Part shown: piece by piece, positions 15,953-25,169 of the stretch | Position numbering within the stretch: position 1 is the stretch's first letter | How the letters are laid out: every line of letters starts with the position of its first letter | Assembly: GCA_046049865.1 (NCBI GenBank) | Contig: JBJOQO010000001.1 | Span: 1 to 64,000, forward strand | Source: JANPCX01 sp046049865 | GTDB lineage: Bacteria; Pseudomonadota; Gammaproteobacteria; Burkholderiales; Burkholderiaceae_C | Reading direction: 5' to 3' | Length of the DNA: 64,000 nucleotides | Position numbers and translations under genes: made by a program | Notes under the pieces: model-generated | What the model saw: the letters and a program-made list of their open reading frames with translations, nothing else | The model's database searches: none | Told to the model about the DNA's origin: nothing

Positions 15953-16111
15953 GGAGGCATTCTAGGAGGGCGCCAAGGGGACACAAACAAAAGGGCCTTC
16001 GCCCTCAAGCCAGACCCTCTGCCATTCACCCGGCAACAAGGTATCGATCAGGCTGGATACTTGACCTTGGGGTTAGACGTTCATCGATAGGTGGACACGC
16101 TGGCACCCACA

Positions 16112-16954
16112 TCACAGCTCACGCATCGCATCGTGGTTCGCTTCGATGGCAGTCAGCCGCTCGCGCTCGCGCGGACCGGCCAACTCCATGACTCGGGAGG
16201 CCAACAAGTGGCACAGGCCGGTCACCGCCACGTGGTCATCCAGCGGACTGTCCGAATCGCAGGCGCAGTACAGGTGCCAGGTGAGCCCCTCCTGTCGTGA
16301 GACCTGCTCGTCCGAGAGGTAGAGCACCCGGGCCCCTGAGGCGACCATCTGCTCCACCATCAAACTCAAACCGGCAGGTCGGCGTCGAACCGCAAACACC
16401 ACGACCACGTCCTTTGGCCCCATGCTCGCCGTGTACTGCCCCAGCGTGTCGCCCGCGTGCGGGATGAGGTGGGTGTCTTCCTTGAGCTGGAACATCTGCC
16501 AGCGGAAATAGCTGGCGAACGACTGACTGGAACGCAGGCCGCACACCCAAACCTTGCGTGCCGACAGCAAGGCCTTGGCAATCTGGTCGATGCGCTGGGC
16601 ATCGAGTCGGGCGAAGGTGGATTGCAGGTTGGACTGGCTTCGCGCCAGACTGGCGTTGAATCGGTTTTCCACCGCCGCGCTGCGGCTGGCCAACAGCAGC
16701 GGTGAGCCCGCGCCGCGTTCTTCGCGCACCTGCCGGCGGGCGTCCTCATAGTGCAGATAGCCCAAGCGCTTGATGAAGCGCGTGACGGTCGCATTGGACA
16801 CACCCGCCAGCGTGGCCAGTTCGCTCGCGGCGTAGCTGGGCAGATCCCCGGGGAAATCCAGCACGAACTCGGCCAGTTGGCGCTCCATGGGGTGGAAAGC
16901 GCCGAGGTTCTGGCGAACCCGCGACAAGAACGAGGTCGGATGGTTGTGGGGCAT
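16112..16954 (-). CDS. MurR/RpiR-family transcriptional regulator
   Basis: The protein has 280 residues. The N-terminal HTH_6 domain (about 10-85) contains SELATLAGVSNATVTRFIKR, the classic RpiR recognition helix. A SIS sugar-phosphate-binding-like domain follows at about 115-250 (VWVCGLRSSQSFASYF, then DVVVVFAVRR). It is the last gene on the minus strand behind the ABC transporter and racemase-like genes, 120 bases after the latter. It probably controls this operon. A candidate operator is the palindrome at 23379-23408 before the operon. Its ligand is unknown. Confidence 0.88.
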   Translation of the reverse strand: MPHNHPTSFLSRVRQNLGAFHPMERQLAEFVLDFPGDLPSYAASELATLAGVSNATVTRFIKRLGYLHYEDARRQVREERGAGSPLLLASRSAAVENRFNASLARSQSNLQSTFARLDAQRIDQIAKALLSARKVWVCGLRSSQSFASYFRWQMFQLKEDTHLIPHAGDTLGQYTASMGPKDVVVVFAVRRRPAGLSLMVEQMVASGARVLYLSDEQVSRQEGLTWHLYCACDSDSPLDDHVAVTGLCHLLASRVMELAGPRERERLTAIEANHDAMREL

Positions 16955-17074
16955 GGCGTGTGGGTCAGGCGTCTTTTGCGAGCATTGTCATCGCCACCGT
17001 TCAGACCCCCATGCCGCACGGCACGTCATCCATGGCAGCGGCAAGGCAGGCCCGGACGAGGAACAACGGCAACA

Positions 17075-17794
17075 TCAAGTTGTCAGCCCGGCGCGAGCGC
17101 AGGTCAGCCGCACTGCGGCGCACACGGGATCGACCACACGCAGCTGCAGCTGCGCTGCAATGTCTTGAGCGGCGTGGGCCAGCGGGCCGCCGCCGATCAC
17201 GATGGCACGCACACCATCCTGTTCGACCGCTTCGCGGCAGGCCTGCAGCAATGCTTGCTGGAGCAGTTCGGGGCTCGCCATCAGGGTGTTCATGTCGCCC
17301 CGGGTGTAGCGAACACCGGCAAACTGCGCTGCGGGCGCCACTGCATGCGCGGCGGCCACCAGGCTGTCGTGCAGCCCCGGCGTGACGGTGACGATGGCGT
17401 AGCGCAGGCCACCGGCGGCGGCCTCCGCGATGCCGGCCTCGCCCAGCCCGGTCACAGGCAGCGCCAAATGCTGGCGCAACTCAGCCGCACCCGGGTCGCC
17501 AAAGCCTGCGACGATGAGGGCGTCAAAGCCCTCGGCCACCAGCGCAGGCGCTGCCTCCAGAACCGCTTGCGCTGCCTGATGCAACGCAGCGGCATCGGCA
17601 ATGAAGTCCTGGCCACGCGACACAGTTCGCCCCTCGATGTGCACCCCGGCAGGCGCCACCGCCATTGCGCTGGCCATCATCAGCCCGGTGGAGCGTTCGC
17701 TGGTGTTCGGGTTGAGCAGCGCGATACGGTAGGGCCGTGTGGTGCGGCCGCTGTCCATGGCCATCTGCTGCGGGCCGGATGCCAACTGCGTCAT
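17075..17794 (-). CDS. Asp/Glu/hydantoin racemase-family protein lacking both catalytic cysteines
   Basis: The protein has 239 residues. The family opening LLNPNTSERST is present. In active racemases two cysteines act as the acid/base pair, usually in contexts like ACFGDPG and LGCAGM. Here these read VAGFGDPG (Gly97) and VIGGGPL (Gly202). The three cysteines present lie elsewhere (QACRE, DPVCA, LTCAR). It is therefore unlikely to racemise by the known two-Cys mechanism and may bind or isomerise another compound. Start 17794 overlaps the stop of the upstream ATPase gene (ATGA). Confidence 0.8.
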   Translation of the reverse strand: MTQLASGPQQMAMDSGRTTRPYRIALLNPNTSERSTGLMMASAMAVAPAGVHIEGRTVSRGQDFIADAAALHQAAQAVLEAAPALVAEGFDALIVAGFGDPGAAELRQHLALPVTGLGEAGIAEAAAGGLRYAIVTVTPGLHDSLVAAAHAVAPAAQFAGVRYTRGDMNTLMASPELLQQALLQACREAVEQDGVRAIVIGGGPLAHAAQDIAAQLQLRVVDPVCAAVRLTCARAGLTT

Positions 17795-18792
17795 TCGAGC
17801 GCTCCCACGGGCGCGGCGTGGACTGGCTGCAGGTGCCAGCAGGCTGCCGACGAGGCGCCAGGCTGTAGAAGCAGTTCGGGCACCGCCTTTGCACAGTCGT
17901 CGCTGGCGTGCGGGCAACGTGCAGCGAATGCGCAACCGGCGGGCAAGGCCACGAAGTCGGGCGGTGCGCCCGGCAGGCCGGTGCGGCGCGTGCCGCGCAT
18001 GGATCCGTGCAGGGTGGACGCCAGCAAGGCCTGGGTGTAGGGGTGTTGGGGGCGCAGCAGCACGTCTTCTGCGCTGCCGATCTCCACGATGCGGCCGGCG
18101 TACATCACCGCGATGCGGTCGCAAATTTCGGCCGCCACGCCGAGGTCGTGCGTGACGAAGACCGCGCCCATGCCCAGTCGCTGCTGCAGCTCGCGCAGGA
18201 TCAGCAGCACCTGCATCTGCACCGTGGCGTCCAGCGCGGTGGTGGGCTCGTCGGCCAGCACCAGCTTCGGGCCGCACGACAGGGCCAGCGCGATCATGGC
18301 GCGCTGGCGCATGCCGCCGGAGAGCTCGTGCGGGTAGTTGTCCAGCCGCGCCCGGGCCGACGGCACCTTGACCTGCTCCAGCCACTGCTGCGCCTGCGCG
18401 CGGGCTTCGGCCTTCGAGCAGCCTCGGTGGCGCTGGACGGCTTCGCCGATCTGCTGGCCGATGGTGTAGACCGGGTCGAGTGCGAGCCCAGGGTCCTGAA
18501 AGATCATCGCGGCGGTGCCGCCCCGGTAAGCGCTGAGGGCGCGGTCGTCGAGTGTGGACACGTCCAGGCCGTCCACGGTGATGCCGCCTGAGAGTGCGGT
18601 GCGCCCGGCGGGCAACAGCCGCATGAGCGCACGCAGGGTCACACTCTTGCCGCAGCCCGATTCACCGATCAGGCCCAGCACCTCACCCGGCTGCACCTCG
18701 AAGCTCACGCCGTTGACGGCGTGCACCTCGCCGCGTGGCGAACGAAAGCGCACGCTGAGATCGCGCACCGAGGCCAAGGGTTGAGGGCTCAT
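17791..18792 (-). CDS. Peptide/nickel-type ABC transporter ATP-binding protein (OppD/DppD-like)
   Basis: The protein has 333 residues. Walker A is GESGCGKS (about 43-50), the Q-loop region is MIFQDPG, the signature is LSGGMRQR, Walker B is LVLADEPT and the switch histidine lies in FVTHDLG. The C-terminal oligopeptide-transporter extension is present (LPAGCAFAARCPHA), with the cysteines that often hold an Fe-S cluster in this class. It powers import through the two permeases encoded upstream. It overlaps the broken OppF gene and the racemase-like gene by four bases each, indicating one tightly packed operon. Confidence 0.92.
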   Translation of the reverse strand: MSPQPLASVRDLSVRFRSPRGEVHAVNGVSFEVQPGEVLGLIGESGCGKSVTLRALMRLLPAGRTALSGGITVDGLDVSTLDDRALSAYRGGTAAMIFQDPGLALDPVYTIGQQIGEAVQRHRGCSKAEARAQAQQWLEQVKVPSARARLDNYPHELSGGMRQRAMIALALSCGPKLVLADEPTTALDATVQMQVLLILRELQQRLGMGAVFVTHDLGVAAEICDRIAVMYAGRIVEIGSAEDVLLRPQHPYTQALLASTLHGSMRGTRRTGLPGAPPDFVALPAGCAFAARCPHASDDCAKAVPELLLQPGASSAACWHLQPVHAAPVGALE

Positions 18793-19781
18793 CGCAAGCC
18801 TCCTTCGGTCAACGCGAGGTGACAGGCCACCCGGTGCGCCTCGGCGCCCGCCGCGCGCAGCAACGGCTCGGTCGCGGCGCAGGCCGGCACCGCATGCGGG
18901 CAGCGGGTGCGAAAGCGGCAACCCGAGGGCGGATCGATGGGGCTGGGCGGGTCGCCGGCGATGGGTGCGGCCAGCGTGCGTTGCCTTGGATCCATGCTGG
19001 GCATGGAAGCCAGCAAGGCTCGCGTGTAGGGGTGGGCGGGGTTTTCGTAGACCGACTGCACGGGCCCCATTTCCACCACCTTGCCCAGGTACATCACCAT
19101 CACCTCGTCGCTGATGTACTGCACCACGTTGAGGTCGTGCGAGATGAACAGGTAGGTGAGGTCCAGCTAGGCCTTCAGATCGAGCAAGAGGTTGAGCACC
19201 TGCAGCTCGACCGACTTGTCCAGCGCCGACACCGCCTCGTCAAAGATCACGATCTCGGGCTTCAAGGCCAATGTGCGGGCGATGTTGACGCGCTGGCGCT
19301 GGCCACCCGAGACTTCGTGCGGATAACGCCCGGCAAATCGATCCGGCTCCAAGCCCACACGCGCCAACAGGTCGTGTGCGGTGCGCCGCGCTTGGGCGCG
19401 GGGCACGCCATGCACCATCGGGCCGAACATCAGCGACGCTTCGATGCTCAGGCGCGGGTTGAGCGAGGCGAACGAATCCTGGAACACCATCTGCACCTTG
19501 CGGCGCACCGCCGCGAGCTGCTCGGAACGCTGGCCGAGCTCCTGCCCGGCGAGCTGCACCGAGCCGTCGTCCGCCTCGATCAACCCCATGAGCATCCGCG
19601 CCAGCGTGGACTTGCCACAACCCGACTCGCCCACAATGCCCAGCGTTCGGCCCCGGGCCAGCCGGAAAGAAATATCGGACACCGCGTGCACCACCTGCGC
19701 AGGGGCCCACAGACCCTGCGACCGCACCCGGAACTGTTTGCGCAGACCCGCCACATCCACCGCATAGGCTGGCGCGTCCAT
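18789..19781 (-). pseudogene. OppF/DppF-like ABC ATPase interrupted by an amber codon
   Basis: The full reading frame would encode about 330 residues, starting MDAPAYAVDVAGLRKQF. Codon 205 is TAG (complement of CTA at 19167-19169). The frame continues without shift on the other side (LDLTYLFISHDLNVV), where homologues have a sense codon, commonly Glu. The truncated 204-residue product keeps Walker A (GESGCGKST), the signature (VSGGQRQR) and Walker B (IVIFDEAVS) but loses the switch His and the C-terminal extension. A single GAG to TAG change would explain it. This is either a recent null, a sequencing error or a suppressed amber. Confidence 0.85.
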
Positions 19782-20674
19782 CACTTCACCTCCATCGCGC
19801 TGCGCAGGCCGTCGGCCAACAGGTTGAACGCCAGCGACACCACAAAAATCAGCACGCCTGGCAAGGCTGCCAGCAGTGGCTGGGTGTAGATCGCATTGCG
19901 CAGCGTGTTGAGCATCAGGCCCCATTCAGGCGTGGGCGGCTTGGCCCCGAGACCAATGAAGGACAGGCCGGCGGCCATGATGATGGCGACCGAGAGCAAG
20001 CTGGTGGCGTACACCAGCACTGGCCCGATCACATTGCCCAGCACGTGCACCCGCATGATCACCGCACTGCCCGCGCCGCTGGCGCGGGCAGCCTCAATGA
20101 ACTCGACCGAGCGCACCTGGGTGGTGGCGCTTTCCGTCACCCGCGTCAGCGGCGGAATCAGCACGATGGTCAGCGCCAGCAGCGTATTACCGATGCCAGC
20201 GCCCAGCGCACCTGCGATGGCCACGGCCAGCAGGATCGAGGGGAAAGCGAACACCACGTCGACGCTGCGCATGATCACCGCATTGACGCGCCCGCCCAGG
20301 AAGCCCGCCACCATGCCCAGCGTTCCGCCGATCAGCAGCGCCAGGCCCACCGGGACCATGCCCATCAGCAGCGAGACCCGTCCGCCGTGCATCAGGCGGG
20401 TCAGCATGTCGCGGCCCAGCTCGTCGGTGCCCAGCAGGTGCCCGGGCGTGCCAATCGGCTTGAGGCGCTTGAGCACGCTGCCCACCGCCGGGTCGCCCGG
20501 TGCCAACCAGGGCGCCAGCAGCGCGGCCAGGATGATGAGCGCGAGCACCACCATGCAGACCACCGACACCTTGTCGCGCAACAGGCGTTGCAGCACCCCG
20601 CGCCAGTAACCTTGGGAAGCGCTGGCGGGCGACACCACCACCGACGCCTGACCGGTCAGAGCAGCGGTGTTCAT
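19781..20674 (-). CDS. Peptide-type ABC transporter permease (OppC/DppC-like)
   Basis: This 297-residue inner-membrane protein has about six helices. The N-terminal OppC helix (VVCMVVLALIILAALLAPWLA) precedes the periplasmic loop HLLGTDELGRDMLTRLMHGG, a hallmark of the family. The EAA loop is seen as FIEAARASGAGSAVIMRVHVL, which couples to the ATPases. It forms the channel with the OppB-like protein. Its stop overlaps the oppF start by one base (TGATG), and its own start overlaps the OppB-type gene by four. Confidence 0.92.
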   Translation of the reverse strand: MNTAALTGQASVVVSPASASQGYWRGVLQRLLRDKVSVVCMVVLALIILAALLAPWLAPGDPAVGSVLKRLKPIGTPGHLLGTDELGRDMLTRLMHGGRVSLLMGMVPVGLALLIGGTLGMVAGFLGGRVNAVIMRSVDVVFAFPSILLAVAIAGALGAGIGNTLLALTIVLIPPLTRVTESATTQVRSVEFIEAARASGAGSAVIMRVHVLGNVIGPVLVYATSLLSVAIIMAAGLSFIGLGAKPPTPEWGLMLNTLRNAIYTQPLLAALPGVLIFVVSLAFNLLADGLRSAMEVK

Positions 20675-21618
20675 GAGCGTTTCATCCTCGGGTCCAGCAG
20701 CGGCTGCACCAGATCGACCAGCAGGTTGAGGCCAACGAAAAACAGCGCCAGCACGAAGATCGTGCCCTGCAGCAGCGGAATGTCGCGCTGCAAGATGGCG
20801 GTGTTGAGCAGCAGCCCGGTGCCGGGCCAGGCAAACACCGTCTCCACCAGGATGGACCCGGCCATCAGGTAACCCAGCTGTACGCCCATGACGGCCAGCG
20901 CAGTGGGCGCGATGTTCTTGGCCAGGTGGCGGAACACCGCGCCCCGCCCCATGCCCTTGGCCACCAGCCCGACGATGAACTCCTTGCCCAGCGCATCGGC
21001 CACCAGGGCCCGCACCGAACGCATCACGATCCCGGCCGGCATGGCCGCCAGCGTGATCACGGGCAGGACGATGTAGGGCAGTTGATCCAGCGACCAGTCG
21101 CCCGAGCCGTCCGGCCCGGCACCCATGGCAGGCAACCAGTTCAGGCGAGCGGAAAACACCGCCACCAACACAATGCCCAGCCAGTAGTGCGGCACGGAAA
21201 CGCCCGCGATCGCCAGCGACGACAACATGCGGTCCAGGGCCGAACCCTGTCGGTAACCGGCCACGATGCCCAGCGCCGCACCAACGGTGAAAGCCAACGC
21301 GGCGGCCAGCGCGGCCAACAGCAGTGAATTGCCGATCGCCTTGCCGATCTCTTCGCTCACTGCCCGGCCACTGCTGATGGACCGGCCCAGGTCACCGCCC
21401 AACGCCCGCCCGAGCCAGCGCAGGTACTGCGCCGGCAGCGGTTGGTCCAGCCCGTACTGCGCCTTGACGCTGTCCACCATCTCTTGCGTAGCGTCAGACG
21501 GCAGCACCGCCGACAGTGGATCGCCCGGTGCCAGGTGCACCAGCGAGAAGCACAGCACGGTCACCGCCAGCGCGATGGGCAGCGCGTGCAGCAGGCGCTT
21601 GACGAGGTAGTACCACAT
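20671..21618 (-). CDS. Peptide-type ABC transporter permease (OppB/DppB-like)
   Basis: The protein has 315 residues and starts MWYYLVKRLLHALPIALAV, followed by LVHLAPGDPLSAVLP, the typical OppB/DppB opening. About six transmembrane helices are visible. The EAA-type loop is EFIVGLVAKGMGRGAVFRHL. It pairs with the OppC-like permease. The binding-protein gene ends nine bases upstream, and the OppC-like gene overlaps by ATGA, so all belong to one transcript. Confidence 0.92.
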   Translation of the reverse strand: MWYYLVKRLLHALPIALAVTVLCFSLVHLAPGDPLSAVLPSDATQEMVDSVKAQYGLDQPLPAQYLRWLGRALGGDLGRSISSGRAVSEEIGKAIGNSLLLAALAAALAFTVGAALGIVAGYRQGSALDRMLSSLAIAGVSVPHYWLGIVLVAVFSARLNWLPAMGAGPDGSGDWSLDQLPYIVLPVITLAAMPAGIVMRSVRALVADALGKEFIVGLVAKGMGRGAVFRHLAKNIAPTALAVMGVQLGYLMAGSILVETVFAWPGTGLLLNTAILQRDIPLLQGTIFVLALFFVGLNLLVDLVQPLLDPRMKRS

Positions 21619-21627
21619 GCTGGGCCA

Positions 21628-23319
21628 TCAGTCCATCGAGATCGACGAGAAGTCGAGGAACCAGTTTTGCGGCTGCGCGAAACCCTTGACCTTGCGGCTC
21701 ATCGCGCGCGGTGCCACGTCATGCGCCACAAACAGGAACAGCGCGTCGTTCACATACTTCTCATGCGCCTTCTGGATCAGCGCGAGCTGGGCGCGGGTGT
21801 CGAACTCGGTGCGCACACCGTCAAAGATCTTGTCCATCTCCGGGTCGCTGTAGTAGCCCCAGTTGGTGCCCTTGGGCGGCATCAGGCCACTGTCCACATG
21901 GCGGATCAGCGCAGTGAACGGGTCCTGGCTGAAGTACGAGCTGTTGGTGGTGGTGGCACCCTTGGTTCCAGGGTCTTTGGCCCCCGCGCGCCAGTTGGCC
22001 AGCAGAGCGTTCCAGTCGCGCACATCAAATTCCACCTGGATGCCGATCTCGGCGAGGTTCTGCTGGATCAATTCATTCATCAGCTGCGGCTGCATTTGGC
22101 CAGAACCCGAGGGCGACATGATGGACTTCACTTGCAGCGGCTTGTCCTTGGAGTAGTCGGCCTGCGCCATCAGCGCCTTAGCTGCAGCCACGTCGTACTT
22201 GACCTCGAACGCCGGCTTGCCAAACCACGGACTGTTCGGCGGCACCATGCCCTTGGCCGAAACCATCATGCCACCCAGCAGCTGCTTCATGCCTTCACGG
22301 TCGATTGCCAAGTTGGCCGCCTTGCGGATACGGATGTCGTTCCACGGCGAGCCTTCCAAGCGGGAGAAATGCCACGGCCACACATGCGGGTAAACGTTGC
22401 TCGTGATCGCGAAGCCGGCGGCCTTGATGCTGTCGAGGGCATCGGGCGGCGGCGCTTCGATCCAGTCAACCTGGCCTGAGCGCAGTGCGGCCACGCGGGC
22501 CGATGCGTCCGGCACCGGCAGCAGCACCAGCTTGTCGAGTTTGGGCACTCGGGCCTTGTTCCAGTACGCAGCGTTGCGCGCCAGCACGGCTCTCTCGCGC
22601 GGCACATAACTCTCGAGCTTGAAGGGGCCCGTGCCGGAAGGGCTCTTGATGAAGGCATCCCAGTTCTTGCCCACTGCCTGCCACTGCGCGGGGCTGGACA
22701 TCACGATCCACGCCATCTGGAAGGGCAGCAGCGCGTTGACCTCGCTGGTGGTGATTTCCACCGTCAGGTCGTTGATGGCCTTGTAACTGGCCACCGTGGG
22801 AATGCGTCCGCGTCCCTGCGCTGCCTGCTTGGTGTCGAACTGCTCGGCCTTGTTGTTGAGGATCTTGTCCAGGTTCCAAACCACCGCGTCGGCGTTGAAG
22901 GCCGAGCCGTCGTGAAACTTCACGCCCGGACGCAGCTTGAAGGTCCAGCGCAACTTGTCGGCTTCGGCTTTCCACTCGGTGGCCAGGCCCGGAACCAGCG
23001 AAGTGGGCTTGTCGGCAGACGACAGGTCATAGGCCACCAGCGCTTCGAACACCGTGTAGCCCATGAAACGCATGCCTTCGGCGCCCTGGTCGGTCTGGCC
23101 ATTGGGCAAGGGGATGTCAGAAGCCGTCATCGCCACACGCAGCGTGCCCGCCGCATGGGCGGCACCCAGGGACACAGAAAGCAAAACCCCCGCCACCCAG
23201 ACTGGGAGCCGTCTTAAGGAGGACCGCAAAGGCCCGCTCGAAGCCATGACAAAACGCCTGGCGGGGCCACGGGCAAGCGCATCTGCATCAAGAAGGGAGT
23301 CGTGCTGGGAGTCGAACAT
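21628..23319 (-). CDS. Periplasmic substrate-binding protein, peptide/nickel family (SBP_bac_5)
   Basis: The protein has 563 residues if started at 23319, where AGGA lies about 8 bases upstream. Met25 (23247) would give a more usual signal peptide, with cleavage after AAHAA. The mature part has the cluster C features FEALVAYDL, LRPGVKFHDGSAFNADAVVWNLDKI and GTGPFKLESYVPRE. It is the first gene of the operon and sets its specificity. Its ligand is unknown; dipeptides, D-amino-acid conjugates or hydantoin-like compounds would fit the racemase-like partner. Confidence 0.9.
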   Translation of the reverse strand: MFDSQHDSLLDADALARGPARRFVMASSGPLRSSLRRLPVWVAGVLLSVSLGAAHAAGTLRVAMTASDIPLPNGQTDQGAEGMRFMGYTVFEALVAYDLSSADKPTSLVPGLATEWKAEADKLRWTFKLRPGVKFHDGSAFNADAVVWNLDKILNNKAEQFDTKQAAQGRGRIPTVASYKAINDLTVEITTSEVNALLPFQMAWIVMSSPAQWQAVGKNWDAFIKSPSGTGPFKLESYVPRERAVLARNAAYWNKARVPKLDKLVLLPVPDASARVAALRSGQVDWIEAPPPDALDSIKAAGFAITSNVYPHVWPWHFSRLEGSPWNDIRIRKAANLAIDREGMKQLLGGMMVSAKGMVPPNSPWFGKPAFEVKYDVAAAKALMAQADYSKDKPLQVKSIMSPSGSGQMQPQLMNELIQQNLAEIGIQVEFDVRDWNALLANWRAGAKDPGTKGATTTNSSYFSQDPFTALIRHVDSGLMPPKGTNWGYYSDPEMDKIFDGVRTEFDTRAQLALIQKAHEKYVNDALFLFVAHDVAPRAMSRKVKGFAQPQNWFLDFSSISMD

Positions 23320-23797
23320 GGTGTAGTCCTTTGCTGGGTGAAACGCCGGTGATTTCCGATCACGCCTTTGCGGTAAGCCATTTTCATGCCAGCTATTTCG
23401 TGAAAATGCGCTTTCATTTGGTGCGCATCAACGCGGTTTTCAGACTGAAACCGTACTGGGTTCAGGCGACGGCACCAGAAAGGTTCGCATTCCGTGCGCC
23501 TGTGGGGCACAGGCCTGCAGCCCGGCCTCTGAATGCGCGCAAGGCGGCGACGGGCGTCGCGCATGCACCGCCGCATGAGCGGGGCCTTGATGAAATACGC
23601 GGCATAGGAGATCCCTGTCCGGTCGCAAAAATACGCCGCCATGGACCCGTGTGTTTGGAGCCCATGCGTCGTTGCGAACGCTCGCAATACCCCTTTGGAT
23701 ATCGCTGCGCTTGTCGCTTTGCCTTGCCCCTGCCTCGCGCGTCCCCTGACCCCAGTGTCGACGTTCCCTAGAATCCGAACAACCTCAAGGCCAGCTC
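23320..23797. other. 478-bp divergent intergenic region
   Basis: This region separates the ABC operon (minus strand) from rpe (plus strand). The operon-proximal side holds the palindrome at 23379-23408. Near rpe a CTAGAAT hexamer at about 23768 may be a -10 element. The middle (about 23450-23700) holds no convincing gene. A stretch at about 23665-23690 (GTTGCGAACGCTCGCAATACC) loosely resembles the hairpin centre of the 15350-15545 element. Confidence 0.4.
23379..23408. promoter_or_regulatory. Palindrome, candidate RpiR operator
   Basis: CATTTTCA (23379-23386) and TGAAAATG (23401-23408) are perfect 8-bp inverted arms with 14 bases between them. A further TTTCATTTG follows. It lies 60-90 bp upstream of the binding-protein start, where an operator overlapping the promoter is expected. 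Binding by the operon's RpiR protein is inferred. Confidence 0.45.
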
Positions 23798-24496
23798 ATG
23801 AACCAACAACCCATCACTTACCGCATCGCCCCCAGCATTTTGTCCGCCGACTTTGCCCGCCTGGGTGAAGAGCTTCGCTCCGTCATCGCAGCAGGTGCCG
23901 ACTGGATTCACTTTGATGTGATGGACAACCACTATGTGCCCAACCTCACCTTCGGCCCCATGGTGTGCCAGGCACTGAAACCCCATGCGAAGCGGGCCGA
24001 TGGCCGTGCGGTGCCGATTGATGTCCACCTCATGGTTCAACCGGTGGACGCATTGGCGCAAGCCTTTTGCAAAGCGGGCGCCGACCTCGTGAGTTTTCAT
24101 CCCGATGCCAGCACCCATGTGGACCGCACCTTGCAATTGATACGCGCCGAGGGCTGCCAGGCCGGTTTGGTGTTCAACCCGGCCACACCACTGGACGTGC
24201 TGGAGTGGGTGATCGACAAAGTGGACCTCGTACTGATCATGAGTGTGAACCCCGGCTTTGGCGGCCAAAGTTTCATTCCCAGCAGCCTCAAGAAGATTGA
24301 ACAAGCCCGCCGCATCATTGATGCCAGTGGGCGTGACATCCGGCTCGAAGTTGACGGCGGCATCAAGGTAGACAACATTGCCCAAGTAGCGGCCGCCGGT
24401 GCCGACACCTTTGTCGCGGGCAGCGCCATTTTTGGCCAGGCAGACTATGCCCAGGTGGTGCAAGCCATGCGTGGCGAACTGGCCAAGGTGGCTTAG
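23798..24496 (+). CDS. rpe: Ribulose-phosphate 3-epimerase
   Basis: This 232-residue TIM barrel is complete. Signatures are IAPSILSADFARLGEE near the N-terminus, HFDVMDNHYVPNLTFG (metal/catalytic Asp), VDVHLM-type IDVHLMVQPV, SVNPGFGGQSFIP (phosphate loop) and LEVDGGIK (second catalytic Asp). It interconverts ribulose 5-phosphate and xylulose 5-phosphate in the pentose-phosphate or Calvin cycle. gph follows after four bases, an arrangement common in proteobacteria. Confidence 0.97.
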   Translation: MNQQPITYRIAPSILSADFARLGEELRSVIAAGADWIHFDVMDNHYVPNLTFGPMVCQALKPHAKRADGRAVPIDVHLMVQPVDALAQAFCKAGADLVSFHPDASTHVDRTLQLIRAEGCQAGLVFNPATPLDVLEWVIDKVDLVLIMSVNPGFGGQSFIPSSLKKIEQARRIIDASGRDIRLEVDGGIKVDNIAQVAAAGADTFVAGSAIFGQADYAQVVQAMRGELAKVA

Positions 24497-24500
24497 CCGC

Positions 24501-25169
24501 ATGCCACTTCCCGCCGGGCTGCAAGCCGCCATCATTGACCTGGATGGCACCTTGATCGACACCGTGGGCGATTTCGAGGCGGCACTGGGTGCGATGTTGC
24601 GCGACTTGCGTCTGCCAACCATCGAGCGTGCCTTCATTCAGAACACGGTGGGTAAAGGCACTGAACATTTGATACGTTGCACGCTGGCGCAAGTGAATGC
24701 GGATGCGGGGCGCTTTGACCAGGCCCTTGCGCTGTACATGCAGCACTACCTCGACATCAATGGCCGTTACGCCACTGTCTACCCCGGGGTACCAGAGGGC
24801 CTGCTGGCCATGAAAGAACGCGGCCTGCGGTTGGCCTGCGTCACCAACAAACCGACCGCCTTGGCCGAGCCGCTGCTCGAACGTAAAGGGCTGCGCGGTT
24901 ACTTTGAGGTGGTCTTCGGTGGCGACGCTTTCGTCCACAAAAAACCCCACCCCGAACCCCTGCTCAACACCTGCGCAGTGCTAGGCACCACACCCGCGCA
25001 AACCTTGATGGTGGGCGACAGCAGCAACGACGCTCAAGCCGCCCGCGCTGCGGGCTGCCCCGTGGTGTTGATGAGTTATGGCTACAACCATGGCGAGCCG
25101 GTACACGGCCTAGATCTAGATGGTGTGTACGACAGGCTGGATGGAATCATCTGGCCTAGGGCCTGTTAA
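24501..25169 (+). CDS. gph: Phosphoglycolate phosphatase (HAD family), C-terminus formed by a repeat element
   Basis: The protein has 222 residues. HAD motif I is IIDLDGTLIDT (Asp13 nucleophile, Asp15). Motif II lies in LACVTNKPT and motif IV in MVGDSSNDAQAA. It dephosphorylates 2-phosphoglycolate and is co-transcribed with rpe. The last codons (PRAC) and the TAA stop at 25167-25169 are supplied by the left inverted repeat of the element starting at 25156, so the native C-terminus was changed slightly. The core fold is intact and activity is expected. Confidence 0.93.
   Translation: MPLPAGLQAAIIDLDGTLIDTVGDFEAALGAMLRDLRLPTIERAFIQNTVGKGTEHLIRCTLAQVNADAGRFDQALALYMQHYLDINGRYATVYPGVPEGLLAMKERGLRLACVTNKPTALAEPLLERKGLRGYFEVVFGGDAFVHKKPHPEPLLNTCAVLGTTPAQTLMVGDSSNDAQAARAAGCPVVLMSYGYNHGEPVHGLDLDGVYDRLDGIIWPRAC

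Noticed and set aside
16751..18040. 429-codon open frame opposite rpiR, the racemase-like gene and oppD
   Set aside because: It crosses three real minus-strand genes. High G+C produces long open antisense frames.
17795..18385. In-frame upstream extension of the racemase-like gene
   Set aside because: It lies within the ATPase gene in another frame. The ATGA overlap at 17791-17794 gives a clear start.
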